Positions 9,961 to 20,566 of a DNA stretch of 64,000 bases are shown piece after piece. Position numbers and translations under genes: made by a program. Every line of letters starts with the position of its first letter. Within the stretch, counting starts at the first letter, position 1. The stretch is taken from contig OW240915.1 of NCBI GenBank assembly GCA_933207985.1, forward strand, positions 111,492,069-111,556,068, in the 5' to 3' direction. The notes under the pieces were generated by a model. It did not search any database, was not told the DNA's origin, and saw nothing but the letters and a program-made list of their open reading frames with translations. Source of the DNA: Pelobates cultripes. Its lineage: Eukaryota > Chordata > Amphibia > Anura > Pelobatidae.

Positions 9961-11346
9961 ATGTATTTTATATACAGAAAAAGTTGGTTTCTAGAAGAAT
10001 TTAAAACCTAAAATATGTTTTCAATTCTGAATATAGTATGTCTTCTCATACACAAGAGGGAATCATAAATCAGATGAAATAAAAAAGTGGGGTACATTTA
10101 ATTAGGGCCTTATTTTTGAAATAATCTATTACATTGCATAATTGAATCAGTGAAACAAAGCACACGGAGATATTAATTTGGATTTATTAGCTACATAACT
10201 ATTTGTGTTGACCACAGAACAGAGTTACGATGTTTAGATCAAAATTGCAGGGAAGAAAAAGAAACGAACTAAAAAAAGCTTAGCTGAAAAGATTTTTTTT
10301 AATTTTTTTTTAATTAATTAATAGACTTTCCAGAGCGTTTTTAACAACTAATGCAATTCAAGCCAGCAGTTTATTTTTGTGCTGATGAGATGTCTAAAGT
10401 TCTGAATAAGAGAAAAAAGCAGGAATCTGAACGGATGTTTTAGGACATAATTTATAGTTTCCCAGTATGACTGAACTTTTGGTCCACCAAAATATGAACA
10501 TATATATTGTGTTGGCTAGAGTTTCTTCAAGTCGAGTCTTTGTTTACATGTACTATAGTTTAGTTGGGGTAGAGTATCATCTATGGAGAATTTTAAAGCA
10601 ATGTTCCTGGAATTGATATTGGTTGCAACAGGCTGATTATAGAATTGTCCAAAAGAATCTGGGATATAGTCTTCTCTTTACTAATCTGTAAAAACAATAT
10701 TCCATGCAATTATTTAAAAAAAAAAATTGACTACACTAAAGAGTAATTTGTGTTACTCAAGGAATATATTGTACAGAGAGAGAGAGGCGTAATTGAGATT
10801 GTAATTACAATGCATCATCCATTGTTAGTACAAAGATATATTTAGTTGTCTTTGATAATATTATAGATAATGTTTATTGTAATTCACAGTAAAGAAAATC
10901 ATCAAACAAGGTAACACAATACAAATTACATGATCCAGAAAAAAAGAAAACATTTTCTTTTCCTGTCTATTATCTATAGCAGTGAAAAGATTTAGATGAA
11001 AAGTCTCCCTTCTCATGTGACTGTCAGTCTGTGTTCCAAAGCCCCCAAAGCATATTAGACCATGGCTGTCCAACCTTAGGTAATCTAAGAGCTGCATTAA
11101 ATAGCAAGATATGTCCGAGGTCCGCATGCAATGTTGTAAATGTATTACATACCTTATAATAGTTGATAAAGAGCATTATATTTTTATTAATAAATACTTG
11201 TTAATACAATAGAAAAAAATAACTAGTGACAAATGTAAACGTGTTTTATGTGTTTAAATGTATGTATGTATTTGTGTGTAGTGTTGGCATTTGAATGCAG
11301 TTGTATGTTTGTATGCACTGTGGCTATTTGAAAGGAGTTACAAATA
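9961..11346. other. Unassigned AT-rich sequence
   Basis: No coding or repeat signature recognised; homopolymer A/T tracts only (for example near 10290-10320). Confidence 0.5.
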
Positions 11347-11739
11347 TACAGTGCCTTGCAAAAGTATTCACCTCCCTCCCTTGACTTTTTATCTATTTTG
11401 TTACATTACAGCCTTATGTTCAATGTTTTATTAATCTGAATTTTATGTAATGGATCAGAACACAATAGTCTAAGTTTGTGAAGTGAAATGAGAAAAATAT
11501 ATACATAAAACTATTTTTTAGAAAGAGAAAACAGAAAATGGGCATGTGCGTATGTATTCACCCCCTTTGTTATGAAGCCCATAAAAAGCTCTGGTGCAAC
11601 CAATTACATTCAGAAGTCACATAATTTGTGAAATGATGTCCACCTGTGTGCAATCTAAGTGTCACATGATCGGTATTTACATATACACACCTTTTTTGAA
11701 AGGCCCCAGAGGCTGCAACCCCTAAGCAAGAGGCACCAC
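11347..11739 (+). mobile_element. Tc1/mariner element, 5' end
   Basis: After a TA at 11347-11348 the sequence begins CAGTGCCTTGCAAAAGTATT, the terminal repeat of a widespread vertebrate Tc1-like family. It runs through the usual 5' untranslated region to AGGCTGCAACCCCTAAGCAA, just before the transposase start. It is cut off at 11739 by a hAT-like terminus. The matching 3' end of this family is not in the window; the Tc1 remnant at 13.56 kb ends in a different terminal repeat. Confidence 0.85.
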
Positions 11740-11836
11740 CAGGGCCGCCATCAGGGCATGAGAACCGCAACAGTTGTCATGGGCCCTGCGGTCCTGGGCG
11801 GCCCGGACTGCTCAGGTCGTCCGGGCCCCACATTCA

Positions 11837-11886
11837 GTGGGTACATACCGGGTCGCAGGGGGTCCTGCGACCCGGTATGTACCCAC
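11837..11886. repeat. Perfect 23-bp-arm hairpin
   Basis: GTGGGTACATACCGGGTCGC (start of left arm) is mirrored exactly by the right arm ending in GGTATGTACCCAC, with a 4-nt loop; 50 bp in total. Confidence 0.95.
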
Positions 11887-11930
11887 AGGGCCAGCCTCTT
11901 CTCCTTGGGGGCCCCCAGAGGCTGGCCCTG
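11886..11930. repeat. 14-bp-arm inverted repeat
   Basis: CAGGGCCAGCCTCT and AGAGGCTGGCCCTG flank a 17-nt spacer. CAGGGCC-type ends suggest a miniature hAT terminus pair. Confidence 0.85.
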
Positions 11931-11964
11931 CAGACACCCGGCGAGCGGGCCCTGAAATCCAACC

Positions 11965-12124
11965 GGCGCGCGAGGGAGCACTCTCTGTGTGCTTCCTCTT
12001 CAGCTCCCTCGCGCACCGCACTGATGCCGGAGCCGGAAGATGACGTCATCTTCCGGCTCCGGCATCAGTACGTGGCGCGCGAGGGAGCTGAAAAGGAAGC
12101 ACACAGAGAGTGCTCCCTCGCCCG
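11965..12124. repeat. 160-bp near-perfect palindrome centred on TGACGTCA
   Basis: The innermost 50 bp (12020-12069) are a perfect palindrome. Its centre, between 12044 and 12045, is the CRE/ATF octamer TGACGTCA. The outer arms (GAGCACTCTCTGTGTGCTTC on the left) match with a few mismatches. A transcript would fold into a very long hairpin. Confidence 0.95.
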
Positions 12125-12129
12125 CCCGC

Positions 12130-12790
12130 CGGGTGACATGAGGGGGGGGGAAATGAAATGGGAGGGAGGGGGAGGTAAATGGGGGTGGAGGAATGAAATG
12201 GGGAGGAAATGAAATGGGAAGGAGGGGAGAGAATAAAATGGGAGGGAGGGGGAGAGAATGAATGGAGGGAGGGGAGGAATGAAATGGGAAGGAGGGGGGA
12301 ATGAAATGGGAGGGAGGAGGAGGAGAATAAAATGGGAGGGGGGGGTGGAGGAAATGAAATGAGGGGGGAAGGAAGGAAATTTGAGGGGGAGGGGGAGAGG
12401 AAGGAAATTTGAGGGAGGGAGGGAAGGAAATGAAATGAGGGTGAGGAATGAAATGGGAGAGGGGGGAGGAAATGAAACATGAGGGGGGAAGAAACGAAAT
12501 TTGAGGGGAGAGGAAGGAAATTTGAGGAGGGAGGGAAGAATGATATGGGAGGGGGGTGAGGAAATGAAATGGGAGAGGGGGAGGAATGAAATATGAGGGG
12601 GAAGGAATGAAATTTGAGGGGGAGGGGGTAGAGGAAGGAAAATTTGTGGGAGTGGGGAGAGGAAGGAAATTTGAGGGGAGGAGGGAAATTGGAGGAAGGG
12701 AGAGAGGAAGGAAATTTGAGGACGGGGAGAGGAAGGAAATTTGAGGGACGGGGGAGAGGAAAATTTGAGGGACGGGGTTTTGTGTTTCCA
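12130..12790. repeat. Polypurine tandem repeat (GGGAGG/GAAATGAAATGG)
   Basis: About 650 bp are almost purely G and A with occasional T, made of variants of GGGAGGGGGAGGAATGAAAT and GAGGAAGGAAATTTGAGG. Extreme strand asymmetry opens long low-complexity frames on the complementary strand, which are not genes. Confidence 0.95.
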
Positions 12791-12913
12791 ACAAGTTATA
12801 CAGACATGATGGCTTTACAGGGGTAATCAGAAAACACAGGACTTTGTCTGGACAGCATCGAAATCTGGTAAAAATAACTGAATTCCAGTCACAATGGAAA
12901 TCATCATATATAC

Positions 12914-13150
12914 TAGGGATCGACCGATATTGTGGGGTTTTTTTGAGCCGATGCCGATACCGATAACCTGTGAATTTTCAGTCCGATAGCCGATAACTTA
13001 CGGATATTCTATACATTTACCATTAAAAAAAAAATATATAAATACTATTTCTACACAAATCCACTGTTAACCGAACATGTTTATTTATTTTTTTGCAAAT
13101 CTTTTTTTTTAATTAAGGTAAATGCACAAAATATACATGCCAGTCAGAAT
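12914..13150. mobile_element. hAT-like terminal segment (TAGGGATCGACCGAT end)
   Basis: TAGGGATCGACCGATATTG followed by GAGCCGATGCCGATACCGAT is a familiar vertebrate hAT-type terminus with internal CCGATA repeats. The opposite end was not found, so this is one end of a truncated copy. Confidence 0.6.
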
Positions 13151-13440
13151 TTTTTATGTTTTCAAGAATATATATGTGTGTAATAGATGCAGTGTGTGTG
13201 TTTGTGTAGTGTGTGTTTGTGTAGTGTGTATGTATATAATGAATGCAGAGTGTGTGTTTGTGTGGTGTGTGTGTATAGTGAATGCGGTGTGTTTGTGTAG
13301 TGTGTGTGTGTATAGTGACTGCAGAGTGTGTGTGTGTTTGTGTAGTGTGTATAGTGAATCTAATGTGTTTAGATAAATGCATTTTGTGTGTGTGTAGGTG
13401 TGTATAGTGTGTAAAATGGGGGGGGTTATTTTAATAATGT
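13150..13440. repeat. TG-rich compound microsatellite
   Basis: Irregular repeats of GTGTGTTTGTGTAGTGTG with TATAGTGAATGC interruptions. The left breakpoint of the 3.3-kb duplication falls inside it. Confidence 0.85.
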
Positions 13441-13448
13441 TTAATATT

Positions 13449-13449
<1 letters not shown>

Positions 13450-13493
<44 letters not shown>
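13450..13493. repeat. (AT)n microsatellite
   Basis: About 20 consecutive AT units; the paralogous tract is at 25190-25233. Confidence 0.95.
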
Positions 13494-13495
<2 letters not shown>

Positions 13496-13560
13496 GTTTT
13501 TAGTCCCTTCTCCCTGCTTCTTACCTGGCCAGGGAGGGGGGAATATGGCATTCCCTGGTG

Positions 13561-14342
13561 GTCTGGTGGCATGTACTGTGCAGTGGTGACAAGACCAAAA
13601 TAGAGCTTTATGGTCACAATTATAAGCACTATATTTTGAGAAGGGTCAACAGGACCTATAGTGAAAAGAAAACCATCCCCACTGTGAAGCATGGTGAAGG
13701 CTCGCTGATGTTTTGGGGGTGTATGAGTTCTAAAGGCTCTGGGAATCAATTGATGGTGAGATGAATGCAGCATGTTATCAGAAAATACTGGCAGACAATT
13801 TGCATTCTTGTGCACATGGGACACTCTTGGACTTTCCAGCATGACAATGACCCTACACACAAAGCCAAGTGGTTACAGTAGAAAAAGGTGAAGGTTCTGG
13901 AGTGGCCATCAGTCTCCTGACCTTAATATCATTGAGCCACTCTGGGGAGATCTCAAACGTGTGGTTCATGCAAGACAACCCGACTTTGCATGACATGGAG
14001 GCATTTTGCCAAGATGAATGGGCAGCTATACCACCTGCAAAAATGAGGAGCCTTATAGAAAACTATTACAAAAGACTGCACACTGTCATTGATGCTAAAT
14101 GGGGCAATACACAGTATTAAAAACTTAGGGTATGAAGACTTTTGAACAGGGGTCATTTCATTTTTTTTTCTTTGTTGCCATGTTTTGTTTTATGAGTGTG
14201 CCATTCTGTTATAACCTACAGTTGTATATGAATCTTATAAGAAATAAAAGAAATGTGTTTTGCCTGCTCACTCATCTTTTCTTTAAAAATGGTACATATA
14301 TTACCAATTCTCCAAGGGTATGCAAACTTTTGAGCTCAATTG
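13561..14342 (+). pseudogene. Tc1-like transposase 3' remnant (copy 1)
   Basis: The plus strand reads KTKIELYGHNYKHYILRRVN, then IPTVKHGEGSLMFWGCMSSK, then HDNDPTHKAKWLQ with the second catalytic aspartate, and after a frameshift DLNIIEPLWGDLKR with the catalytic glutamate. The D-D-34-E layout identifies a Tc1 transposase C-terminal half. It is followed by a 3' untranslated region and a terminal repeat ending TATGCAAACTTTTGAGCTCA. Stops after MVR and before KKVKVLEW, and the missing N-terminal half, make it dead. Confidence 0.9.
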
Positions 14343-14674
14343 AATGTTTATATGTGTTATCTGTGTTAAAGTGTGTGTGTGTGTATGGGTCATTATTGTA
14401 TGTGTGTTGTCAGTGTGTATCAGTGTGTGTATGTATTGGGGCTGATGTGTACTATATAGTTGTTGCTGCTGCCCAGGAATAGTGTAAGTGTGAGCACAGG
14501 ATTTATTTTTGTATATTTGTATTTGCTTTTATATCACACAGTTTTGTTACAATGCTACCCCCACCCATGTGTTCCCTATTAAGGGTTAATAAGTATGTAG
14601 GGGTTTAGAAATATACCCCTATTTCTCAAAGATTTGTGTAATGTCAGCCTGTTTCAATGCCGTCACACTGGCAA

Positions 14675-14739
14675 CAGGGCCAGACTGGCCAACCAGGATA
14701 CTGGGAAATTTCTTGGTGGGCCTGTGCGTGGCCTCCTAG
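14675..14739. mobile_element. Outer hAT-like terminus (copy 1)
   Basis: CAGGGCCAGACTGGCCAACC begins a second hAT-type end, into which the element at 14740 inserted. In copy 2 the outer element continues beyond the inner one at 28320 (TGCTCACCGGCCCACACAGT). Confidence 0.6.
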
Positions 14740-15039
14740 CAGGGCCGGATTAAGAGCCCAGTGGGCCTGGTGCTGATAATTATGATGGGCCTAATTACAA
14801 AATCTTATTGACCAAAAACACTAAAACAGTCCTACCTCCTAAGTGCCATGTATCTGATGGAGATGGTACTGGAGGGAAACTCATAGGATGCAACTATGAG
14901 AAAGCACATACCCTTTGCTAATCTCACGCTTTCATCTTTCAAGTCAACCCATATCCCCACTGACACAAATCACATAACCAGAACGGCCGAAAGGGTGAAC
15001 ATACACAAAAAGGCAGGCATGTCTGTGTCCCCATGTCTC

Positions 15040-16160
15040 CCAGTCCTCTAGTGTCTGTGTCCCCATGTCTCCCAGTGTCCCCATGTAACTAGGACTCTAG
15101 GGGACATTGAGAGACATGGGGACACTGGGAGACATGGGGGCACAGATACTAGGGAACACTGGGAGACCCGGGAACACTGGGAGACATGGGGACACTGGGT
15201 GACACATGAGGGGACACTGGGAGACATGGGGCACCGAGACACTGTGATATAGGGGGCACTGGAGACTTGATAAAGACCTGGGTACAGGTCAAAATGTTGC
15301 AGTGTCCACTAAACCTGGCTAAATCTATCACAGTGAGTGCCTGAAATTTTTTTCTTTTATACGAGGCGACACTGAGGCACTACGGGCACAGAGACACTAC
15401 GGGCAGAGAAACATGGGGCACTGTGAGACATGAGGCACTGAGACAGTCACTGAGACAGTCTGATACATAGGGTACACTGATACATAGGGGACATTGGAGA
15501 CTTGATAAAGATCTGGGTACAGGTCGAAACGTTGCAGTGTCCAATAAACCTGCCTAAATCTATCACTGTGAGTGCCTGAGATTTTTTCTTTTAAACTAGG
15601 GGACACTGAGACACAAGGAGACATGGGGACACTGGGATACATTGGGAGACTAGGGGACTTTGGGAGACTAGGAAACACTGAGACACTAGGGACACTGGCA
15701 CACTACAGACACTGAGAGACACCAGGGACACATGGGGATACTGAGATACTATGGACACTGGTTGGGAGACATGGGCACACTGGGAGTGCCCCATGTTTCC
15801 TAGGTCTCAAAGTCGCCCAGTGTCCCCATGTCTCCCTGTGTCCCCCAGTGCCTCCATGTCTCTCAGTGTACCCTAGTGTCTCAGTGTCCCCATGTTGCCC
15901 AGTGTACCCTAGTGTTTGTATCCTCATGTCTCCCAGTGTCCCTTAGAGTCTGTGTCCCCATGTCTCCCAGTGTCCCAATGTCACTAAGACACTAGGGGAC
16001 ACTTAGAGACATGGGGACACTGGAGACATGGGGCCACTGAAACACTAGGGACAGTGGCTGGGAGACATGGGGACACAGACTAGGGGCCACTGAGAGACAT
16101 GGAGCCACTGTGTCCCTAGTGTCTCAGGGTCCTCATGTTCCCCAGTGTCCCAATGTCTCA
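15040..16160. repeat. Minisatellite (about 18-22 bp unit, both orientations)
   Basis: Units such as GGGACACTGGGAGACATG and the reverse form CATGTCTCCCAGTGTCCCC alternate in blocks. The array is thus partly self-complementary and could form long foldbacks. Translations are low-complexity and not genes. Confidence 0.9.
15261..15595 (+). repeat. Two Penelope pLTR-like fragments (copy 1)
   Basis: GAGACTTGATAAAGACCTGG...CAGGTCAAAATGTTGCAGTG (15261 onward) and a sister at 15496 reading GATCTGGGTACAGGTCGAAA then CGTTGCAGTGTCC. Both are followed by a short GTGAGTGCCTGA...TTTTTC tail. The pattern (TTGATAA, 6-bp stem, CGAAACGTTG) is a decayed hammerhead core as found in Penelope LTRs. Confidence 0.6.
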
Positions 16161-16574
16161 GCCTTCCCATGTCTCTGAGCTGCTGTCTGGACTCTCAGTG
16201 AGTAGAGAGAGGCAGGTAGGGAGATGGTGTAACTTCTTATCACTGCCTTTCTCCACACAAACAGCGACCCCTACTGGCCGGCGTTGGTATTGCAGAACAA
16301 TCTCTGTTTATACTGAGACAGACATTTGTATTGCTGGTATTACTGCAATACCGGCACCGGCTAGGCAGCCTCAAATACCTGAGAAATACTTCTGAGAAAT
16401 ACCTGATACCTGGCAACCCTAAGAAATATATGAGAAATACCTGGCAACTCTAAGAGTAGTGTGTGAAAAAAAAAAAAAAAAATTATTATTTTATTTTTTT
16501 AAATCAATGGGCCTATTCCATGGGCCTGGGCCTGGAGCTCCAGCTCCATCAGCCCCTATGTTAATCCGGCCCTG

Positions 16575-16894
16575 CCCCCACCCTGTCACACACACACACA
16601 CACAGACAGACAGCCACACACACGCAGGCAGTCACACACAGACAGCCACACACAAACAGCCACACAGGCAGACATAGTAACATAGAATGTGACAGCAGAT
16701 AAGAACCATTCGGCCCATCTAGTCTGCCCAGACAGTCACACATAAGCAGTCACACACACACACACACACACACACACAGGCAGATAGTCTCACACACACA
16801 CAGGCAGACAGTCATACACAGAGGCAGACAGTCATACACACAGACACAGTCAGACATACACACACAGTCAGACACACACACACACAAAAGGGCA

Positions 16895-16941
<47 letters not shown>

Positions 16942-17170
16942 CAGATAGTCTCACACACAGACAGACAGTCATACAGACACAGGCAGACACACACACAGGC
17001 AGACAATCAAACACCCATACAGTCACACACACAGGCAGACAGTCACACACACACACAGGCAGACAGTGAAACACACAGTCACACACACACACACACACAC
17101 ACAGGTAGACATTCAAACATAGTCACACACACACAGGCAGACAGTCACACACACACAGTCAGTCAATCAC
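16575..17170. repeat. CA-rich compound microsatellite
   Basis: (CA)n with CAGACAGT, GGCAGACAG and GTCACACA variants, including a pure CA run near 16900-16938. The cysteine/valine open frames on the minus strand are translations of the repeat. Confidence 0.95.
16674..16731. mobile_element. Short dispersed-repeat fragment
   Basis: TAGTAACATAGAATGTGACA and ATTCGGCCCATCTAGTCTGC form a well-known amphibian dispersed sequence (probably a LINE 3' end) inserted within the CA array. Confidence 0.55.
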
Positions 17171-17444
17171 ACATGGTTACCTCTGTTCCTTGTGGAGGCA
17201 GACAGGCAGTTCAGCTCCAGGATTCTGGTTGTTGGGGGAAGCAGGGACTCCTTTCTGCTTCCCCTGCAGTATTACACGGCACTTTTAGCTCCGCCCCCGA
17301 CCGTCGCACAGTAAGCCCCATCCCATCACAATCTTTTTTTTTTATCCCAGCCAGCCATGTGTGAGCTGTGTTGGCCGCACGGCGCCCTCTGCTCCATGGC
17401 CATGGCCGGCCGCACACCTCGCACACCCCTAAGGCTGGCCCTGT
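17171..17444. mobile_element. hAT-like 3' end
   Basis: GC-rich sequence ending CACCCCTAAGGCTGGCCCTG, the reverse of a CAGGGCCAGCCTTAG hAT terminus. Preceded by GCGCCCTCTGC and GGCCGGCCGCACA words typical of such ends. The matching left end is not identified. Confidence 0.55.
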
Positions 17445-17659
17445 ACATATACATACATTAATCTTACTGAAGCATGTTATTTATATCGTCTCTGTCATGG
17501 CCACAGTAGAGTCCTCTCCTGACTATCCTAGTCCTCAATGTGCCCACAATCAGTTCAATTTAAAAATGGAAGAGGGTAATGCGCACACCAGAAAAGGACT
17601 CCTTCCTCCAGGATGCTCCAAATTAGGAGGGCCAAAATCCCAGCTAATTCAATAGAAGA

Positions 17660-17833
17660 AACAACAATATCTGGACACACCTGGAGATTTCTTATGAAGG
17701 CAGACTTTATTTGAAGTTTAGAAGTAAAGACAACGTTTCTGCCTACAGCGGGCTGGAATGTTGTCTTTAGTTCTGCAGTTCAAATAAAATTTGCCTTCAT
17801 AAGAAATCTTCAGATGTGCCCAGATGTTGTTGT
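17660..17833. repeat. 174-bp imperfect palindrome
   Basis: ATTTCTTATGAAGGCAGACT (left) and its complement around 17790-17815 form arms of about 56 bp. The centre also pairs (AAGTAAAGACAACGTTT with AATGTTGTCTTTAGTT). The ACAACGTTTC word suggests inverted Penelope pLTR pieces. Confidence 0.75.
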
Positions 17834-17999
17834 TCAATATCCCGCGTGCCCCGCAATTTCAGTTCAATATCCCGCTTGCAATTTCACCCTTTTTTCTTTG
17901 TTTTTCTCTAGCCCTGGATCTTTTTCCTTAGTGTCGCCATCTTCTGGCAATGACGATCACCAGATCATCATCTTTTGACTACACACTGTCCTCGCCATC

Positions 18000-18239
18000 A
18001 AATTCTAATGCATGCCAACAGTTGTCCAGTTGTGGTGAGTATTCTGGGGGACAACATTTACTTGACAAAGGTAATTTAAGCTCCCCTTTGTCAAGAAAAT
18101 GACATAAGAAAATGTAGTCCCTAGTTTGTCTTATTTTTTTTAAATAGAAATAAAAAAAAAAAGAAGATAAGATTGGAAAAGAGTAAGAACAGAGGAATAA
18201 CTCGAGAAAGGTAAGTACTGGGTGACAGTGCCTCTTTAA
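18000..18239. mobile_element. Possible T2-type MITE fragment
   Basis: Ends GGTGACAGTGCCTCTTTAA at 18239, a TTAA-bounded terminus like TTAAAGAGGCACTGTCACC. The left end is not recognisable. Confidence 0.4.
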
Positions 18240-18741
18240 CATTGTAATGTTACTTAATTTGCTACAATCAAGATGATACAATGCTTTTCATTTTTTTTCC
18301 ACTGTATACCGTGGGCAAATTCCTAAATGTTCTAATATGCCTATTTTGTTTCATCTTTTTTTTTTTTTATGTTCCTCAACCTGTGATGTGAGCTGATTGA
18401 AACTGAACAAAAGAAATAGCTTTACAGTGACATAATGATTATTTAGTACATTGGTAATTGATGCATTATGAACAAAATCGGTTATGTCTGTGTGTACAGA
18501 GAGAGTTTGTGAAACCCTTCTGGTTCTACAGATGAGATACTCGCCAGATACTGGTTCTACAGATGAGTTACTCACGTTTTATACTCATATGTTTTCTGAA
18601 AACTATACCCTGCAGTAACAGTGACTACTCGTACCAAGTGCTTTGGTGTTGTCTCAATCCCGGAGCTGTGTACATGGAACTTTTTATCATGTCATCCATA
18701 GCACCCAAGTTATCAGATTGGCTGGCAATAACCTTTAACCA

Positions 18742-18875
18742 TTAAAGTATAACTGTCACCTCAAGTCTATTTTAAATTCTTTATTTTTGTCATTCCCATG
18801 AGGAGATTTCATAAGCATCCGATATGACGTTAGACGTTCCGGTTATGCTATCAAACAAGGTAATTGTCAGAAGGG
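18742..18875. mobile_element. T2-type MITE 5' fragment
   Basis: Starts TTAAAGTATAACTGTCACCT and carries CATTCCCATGAGG, features of a common frog MITE; the opposite end is missing. Confidence 0.5.
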
Positions 18876-19476
18876 TAATATCATGGTGAACAAACTTTTT
18901 GAATTATAAAATGAAAAGAAATAACATAATACATATATGAAATACAAAAGGAGTGAGTCTCCATGAGGTCATGAGAGGAGTGCAAGAGTTAACCATCGGT
19001 ATGGGTACCCCTATCCAAAGTTGTAATGTTTTCAATAGATGCATGTAGATAATGGCAGGTGGAGGGGGGAGGGGCTAATGGCGATATTGCCCCTTGGTTA
19101 GAGCTGACAGGGATCGGCCTGGAGGCCTGCAAATCTTATGGGCTGGCTATTGGTGACGTGTTCCGGGCTAGCTAACTATTTACACGTGGAATAAAAATAA
19201 CCTGAACCTAGCAGGACCCACTGTGTAGCAGCTATGTTGGACAACTGGCTAGGGTGATTGCGGGAGGTAGGGTAATTTAACTAAAGGAGTAGTGTGTGTT
19301 CCATAAACAAAAGTTGAAAGATAGAGCCAAACAGAAAATGAGGTGTCGCAAACGGTAATGGAGAATAAAGGTAGGCATTGGTGGAAAGTCGATCCCTTAA
19401 GAGGGACAGGTCGTGTTTCAACTATGAAATAAGTCCCTCGTGTTGGTGCAGAGGCCCATTGCACCCTCTGTGATTG

Positions 19477-20415
19477 TCAGGGAGTAAACTCTGGCATGTT
19501 GGTTGGGTTAAACTGTGACATGCTCAGACACTGTTGGGTCGTGGTTGTCAGGATCCCCAAGGTGGTTAGCAGGGCTTCAAGCTTTTGGGAGCTGTGCACT
19601 TTGTGAGCAGTCCCTCCGTGTGAGAAGAGGAGCGCTCGTGGGATTCCCCATCTGTAAGATATTTCCTTATTTCTCAGGTGTTGCAGGAAGGGTTGCATTC
19701 CGTTCTACCAGGTAAGGCTATTCCTTGTCAGATCTGGGAATACAGACAGCCTTTGAAGAGTAGTGGGGTCTTCACCAGGAGTGCAGTGAGGAGCGATGCC
19801 TTTTCTTGGAGTGACTGAAAGCGAAAGATGAGGTCTGCGCTCGTGGGATTCCCCATCTGTAAGATATTTCCTTATTTCTCAGGTGTTGCAGGAAGGGTTG
19901 CATTCCGTTCTACCAGGTAAGGCTATTCCTTGTCAGATCTGGGAATACAGACAGCCTTTGAAGAGTAGTGGGGTCTTCACCAGGAGTGCAGTGAGGAGCG
20001 ATGCCTTTTCTTGGAGTGACTGAAAGCGAAAGATGAGGTCTGTAGATGCGGTCGCCTGAGCCCTTGCTGGTTTCGGTAGCCGAAACATGCCGTTGATTCT
20101 CATGGCTTTTGCCTGTTCAGGTGGCAACAGATAAAGTGCGGTGCTTCTGCCGTCCCCACTGAGTCGGGTATGCCTCTGACCTTCAGATTGTAACGTCTGC
20201 GTTGGTCTTCCATATCATCAATTCTACCCGAGTTGGTGGTTTGCTGGTGCTGTAAGTCGGCTAATTGTTGCTCTACAACTGTCAGTCAAGAGTCTTGGCT
20301 GCTGCAGGTGGCCTCAAGCCTAGTTATTTGGGAGGCGGCATTTTCGATGGCATTTTTGTAAGAGGGCATGTCGGACGCAATATTCTTGCGCACCTCTGCC
20401 AGCATCTTTTGGAGC
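19477..20415 (-). pseudogene. L1-like ORF1 remnant
   Basis: The minus-strand translation gives, in order, a coiled-coil segment (KMLAEVRKNIASDMPSYKNA near 20350-20410, then ADLQHQQTTNSGRIDDMEDQ), the RNA-recognition part (RRRYNLKVRGIPDS, then MRINGMFRLPKPARA and DLIFRFQSLQEK at about 19960-20110), and the C-terminal domain (QPFLQHLRNKEISYRWGIPR then ALLFSHGG, 19560-19700). This is the architecture of L1/Tx1-type ORF1 RNA-binding proteins. It has frameshifts and an exact 205-bp tandem duplication. No ORF2 follows. Confidence 0.85.
19632..20041. repeat. Exact 205-bp tandem duplication
   Basis: GCGCTCGTGGGATTCCCCAT starts at 19632 and again at 19837. The two 205-bp units look identical base for base, ending in GAAAGATGAGGTCT. 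Confidence 0.95.
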
Positions 20416-20454
20416 AGATCCACTGTTACGGTTCTCCGGTTTTTGTTTGTACGT

Positions 20455-20520
20455 CCACCCACTGTAAAGCGCTGCGGAATTTGTTGGCACTATATAAATA
20501 ATAACATAATAATAATTTAC
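20455..20520. mobile_element. Dispersed retroposon 3' tail
   Basis: TGTAAAGCGCTGCGGAATTT then GTTGGCACTATATAAATAAT and an AAT-rich tail. This is the conserved 3' end shared by many amphibian SINE/LINE copies. Confidence 0.6.
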
Positions 20521-20566
20521 AATGCTGAAGATAAAAACTTCTAAAGTAAATTTAAAATCTAAAAAT

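Larger units (their letters stand above)
11740..12790. mobile_element. hAT-like non-autonomous element built of palindromes and polypurine DNA
   Basis: It begins CAGGGCCGCCATCAGGG, a hAT-type terminus, directly inside the Tc1 copy. It then carries three consecutive palindromes (11837-11886, 11886-11930, 11965-12124) and about 650 bp of purine-rich repeats. No transposase is seen. The right end is uncertain; 12790 marks the end of the polypurine block. Confidence 0.6.
14740..16574. mobile_element. Non-autonomous hAT-like element (copy 1, 1.8 kb)
   Basis: Terminal inverted repeats CAGGGCCGGATTAA at 14740 and TTAATCCGGCCCTG ending at 16574. The 5' flank holds CCTCCTAG (14732-14739), which is the target duplication seen intact in copy 2. 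The interior is a GGGACACTGGGAGACATG-type minisatellite with two Penelope pLTR pieces. No transposase. Confidence 0.85.
13252..16576 (+). repeat. Large duplication, copy 1 (about 3.3 kb)
   Basis: This block matches 24987-28313 in the same orientation at an offset of about 11.74 kb, with only scattered single-base differences and small indels. It contains an (AT)n tract, a Tc1-like 3' remnant, two nested hAT-like termini, a minisatellite and Penelope pLTR fragments. The right breakpoint lies 2 bp after the end of the nested hAT element; the left lies in a TG microsatellite. Confidence 0.95.

Noticed and set aside
12000..12794. 264-aa minus-strand open frame rich in proline, serine and phenylalanine
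   Set aside because: It is the translation of the polypurine repeat; composition is dictated by the repeat and there is no domain.
16561..17116. Cysteine/valine repeat proteins
   Set aside because: Translations of a CA/GT microsatellite.
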